Source: JADGRB01 sp963835825 (lineage in GTDB: Bacteria; Myxococcota_A; Polyangia; Fen-1088). Taken from it: a stretch of DNA of 64,000 nt. The stretch is from assembly GCA_963835825.1 (NCBI GenBank), contig CAWIGZ010000001.1, positions 1,054,001 to 1,118,000 of the forward strand. Direction: 5' to 3'. The position numbers and the translations under genes are program-made. The notes below the pieces were generated by a model, which made no database searches, was not told where the DNA came from, and worked only from the letters and a program-made list of their open reading frames with translations. The stretch's first letter is position 1. Every line of letters starts with the position of its first letter. This document shows positions 63,676 through 64,000 of this stretch, in pieces.

Positions 63676-64000
63676 GGGCGCAGCACCTCAGAAGGCCCCT
63701 CGAGGTAGGCGACCGCCTGGCGGGCGGCGGCCTCGAACGGGTCGAGCCGGCCCGGAAAGAGGTGCGTCGCGCCGTCGACGATCCAGAGGCGCTTCGGCTC
63801 GGCCATCTTGCCGACGGCCTCTTCGATCGCCTCGCGCGCTCCGTACTCGTCCTCCGAGGCTTGGATGATCGCCTTGGGTTTGGTGGACGAGGCCAGGAAT
63901 CCGTAGTCGAACATCTTCAGCGCCAGCCCTACGCCGATGAGCTTTTCCACCCGCGTGTCGCGCGCGCCGACGGACAGGCCGACCCGCGCGCCGAACGAGA
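63672..64000 (-). CDS. Alpha/beta hydrolase, C-terminal part (cut by window edge)
   Basis: The visible 108 codons include SFGARVGLSVGARD, matching the nucleophile-elbow region of alpha/beta hydrolases where the Ser is in G-x-S-x-G, then the acidic residue region KAIIQASEDEYG and the catalytic His in WIVDGATHLFPG. It resembles the YtmA/dienelactone hydrolase-like group. The 5' part is outside the window. Its stop overlaps the convergent cupredoxin stop by four bases. Confidence 0.78.
   Translation of the reverse strand, partial: SFGARVGLSVGARDTRVEKLIGVGLALKMFDYGFLASSTKPKAIIQASEDEYGAREAIEEAVGKMAEPKRLWIVDGATHLFPGRLDPFEAAARQAVAYLEGPSEVLRP

Overview
The window is a GC-rich, densely packed bacterial chromosome segment, most likely from a Myxococcota-type organism (former Deltaproteobacteria). 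This rests on the high GC, secreted lipoproteins with long Gly/Thr/Ser linkers, an AgmX/PglI-type domain behind a VWA domain, a futalosine (menaquinone) pathway, an NtrB/NtrC pair, and a fragment of a RAYT transposase of a type common in that group. The lineage is inferred from gene content, not from a marker search. I saw no rRNA, tRNA, CRISPR array, prophage or intact insertion sequence.

Layout. 1-1.3 kb: haem genes hemH (cut by the window edge) and hemE. 1.3-3.7 kb: a secreted GH16 glucanase, a decayed RAYT transposase and a small Cys-rich secreted protein. 3.7-9.8 kb: a tightly overlapping minus-strand operon for sulfur-carrier-protein-dependent cysteine synthesis (M67 protease, cysteine synthase, degenerate E1-like protein, ThiS/CysO-like carrier, threonine synthase, HesA/MoeB-like E1, second cysteine synthase), preceded by a CoA-binding protein and a Cys4-repeat protein. 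9.9-13.4 kb: two outer-membrane proteins and a VWA/AgmX protein. 13.4-15 kb: rlmE and an isolated rplC with a consensus promoter. 15-21.3 kb: a membrane acyltransferase-like protein, a PBP7-type peptidase, a PHP protein, a metallo-beta-lactamase-fold enzyme, thyX, DoxX and a small membrane protein. 21.4-29.2 kb: membrane glycosyltransferases, a GT2, an orphan SctV/FlhA export gate and a fatty-acid desaturase. 29.2-33.3 kb: GH130, a GT4 fusion, a zinc-ribbon protein and a small protein, next to a divergent NhaR-type LysR gene. 34.3-39.9 kb: rpoZ, small genes, a PTS enzyme I, a second desaturase and a two-component pair. 39.9-50.8 kb: galE, a GST, a DUF1415-like gene, accA, a double alkaline-phosphatase-like lipoprotein, mutM, a HIT gene, miaA, mutL and a HEAT-repeat gene. 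50.9-54.3 kb: mqnD, a small membrane protein, mqnB and htpX. 54.3-60 kb: a BI-1 family protein, an NtrB/NtrC-like pair, a two-lobed aspartic protease and a peroxiredoxin. 60-63.7 kb: a lipoprotein, porin and cupredoxin cassette. The right edge cuts an alpha/beta hydrolase.

A caution about the sequence. At least ten otherwise convincing genes are broken by one-base shifts, after which the expected protein continues in another frame, often to a stop codon that fits the next gene exactly. This looks more like residual insertion/deletion error than real decay. Those genes are annotated over their full reconstructed span with the approximate break given.

Two dispersed repeat families occur. One is a hairpin element found after a gene end and also inside the HesA-like coding sequence, where it stays in frame. 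The other is a roughly 60-bp unit placed directly after the stop codons of two unrelated genes in the same relative orientation.
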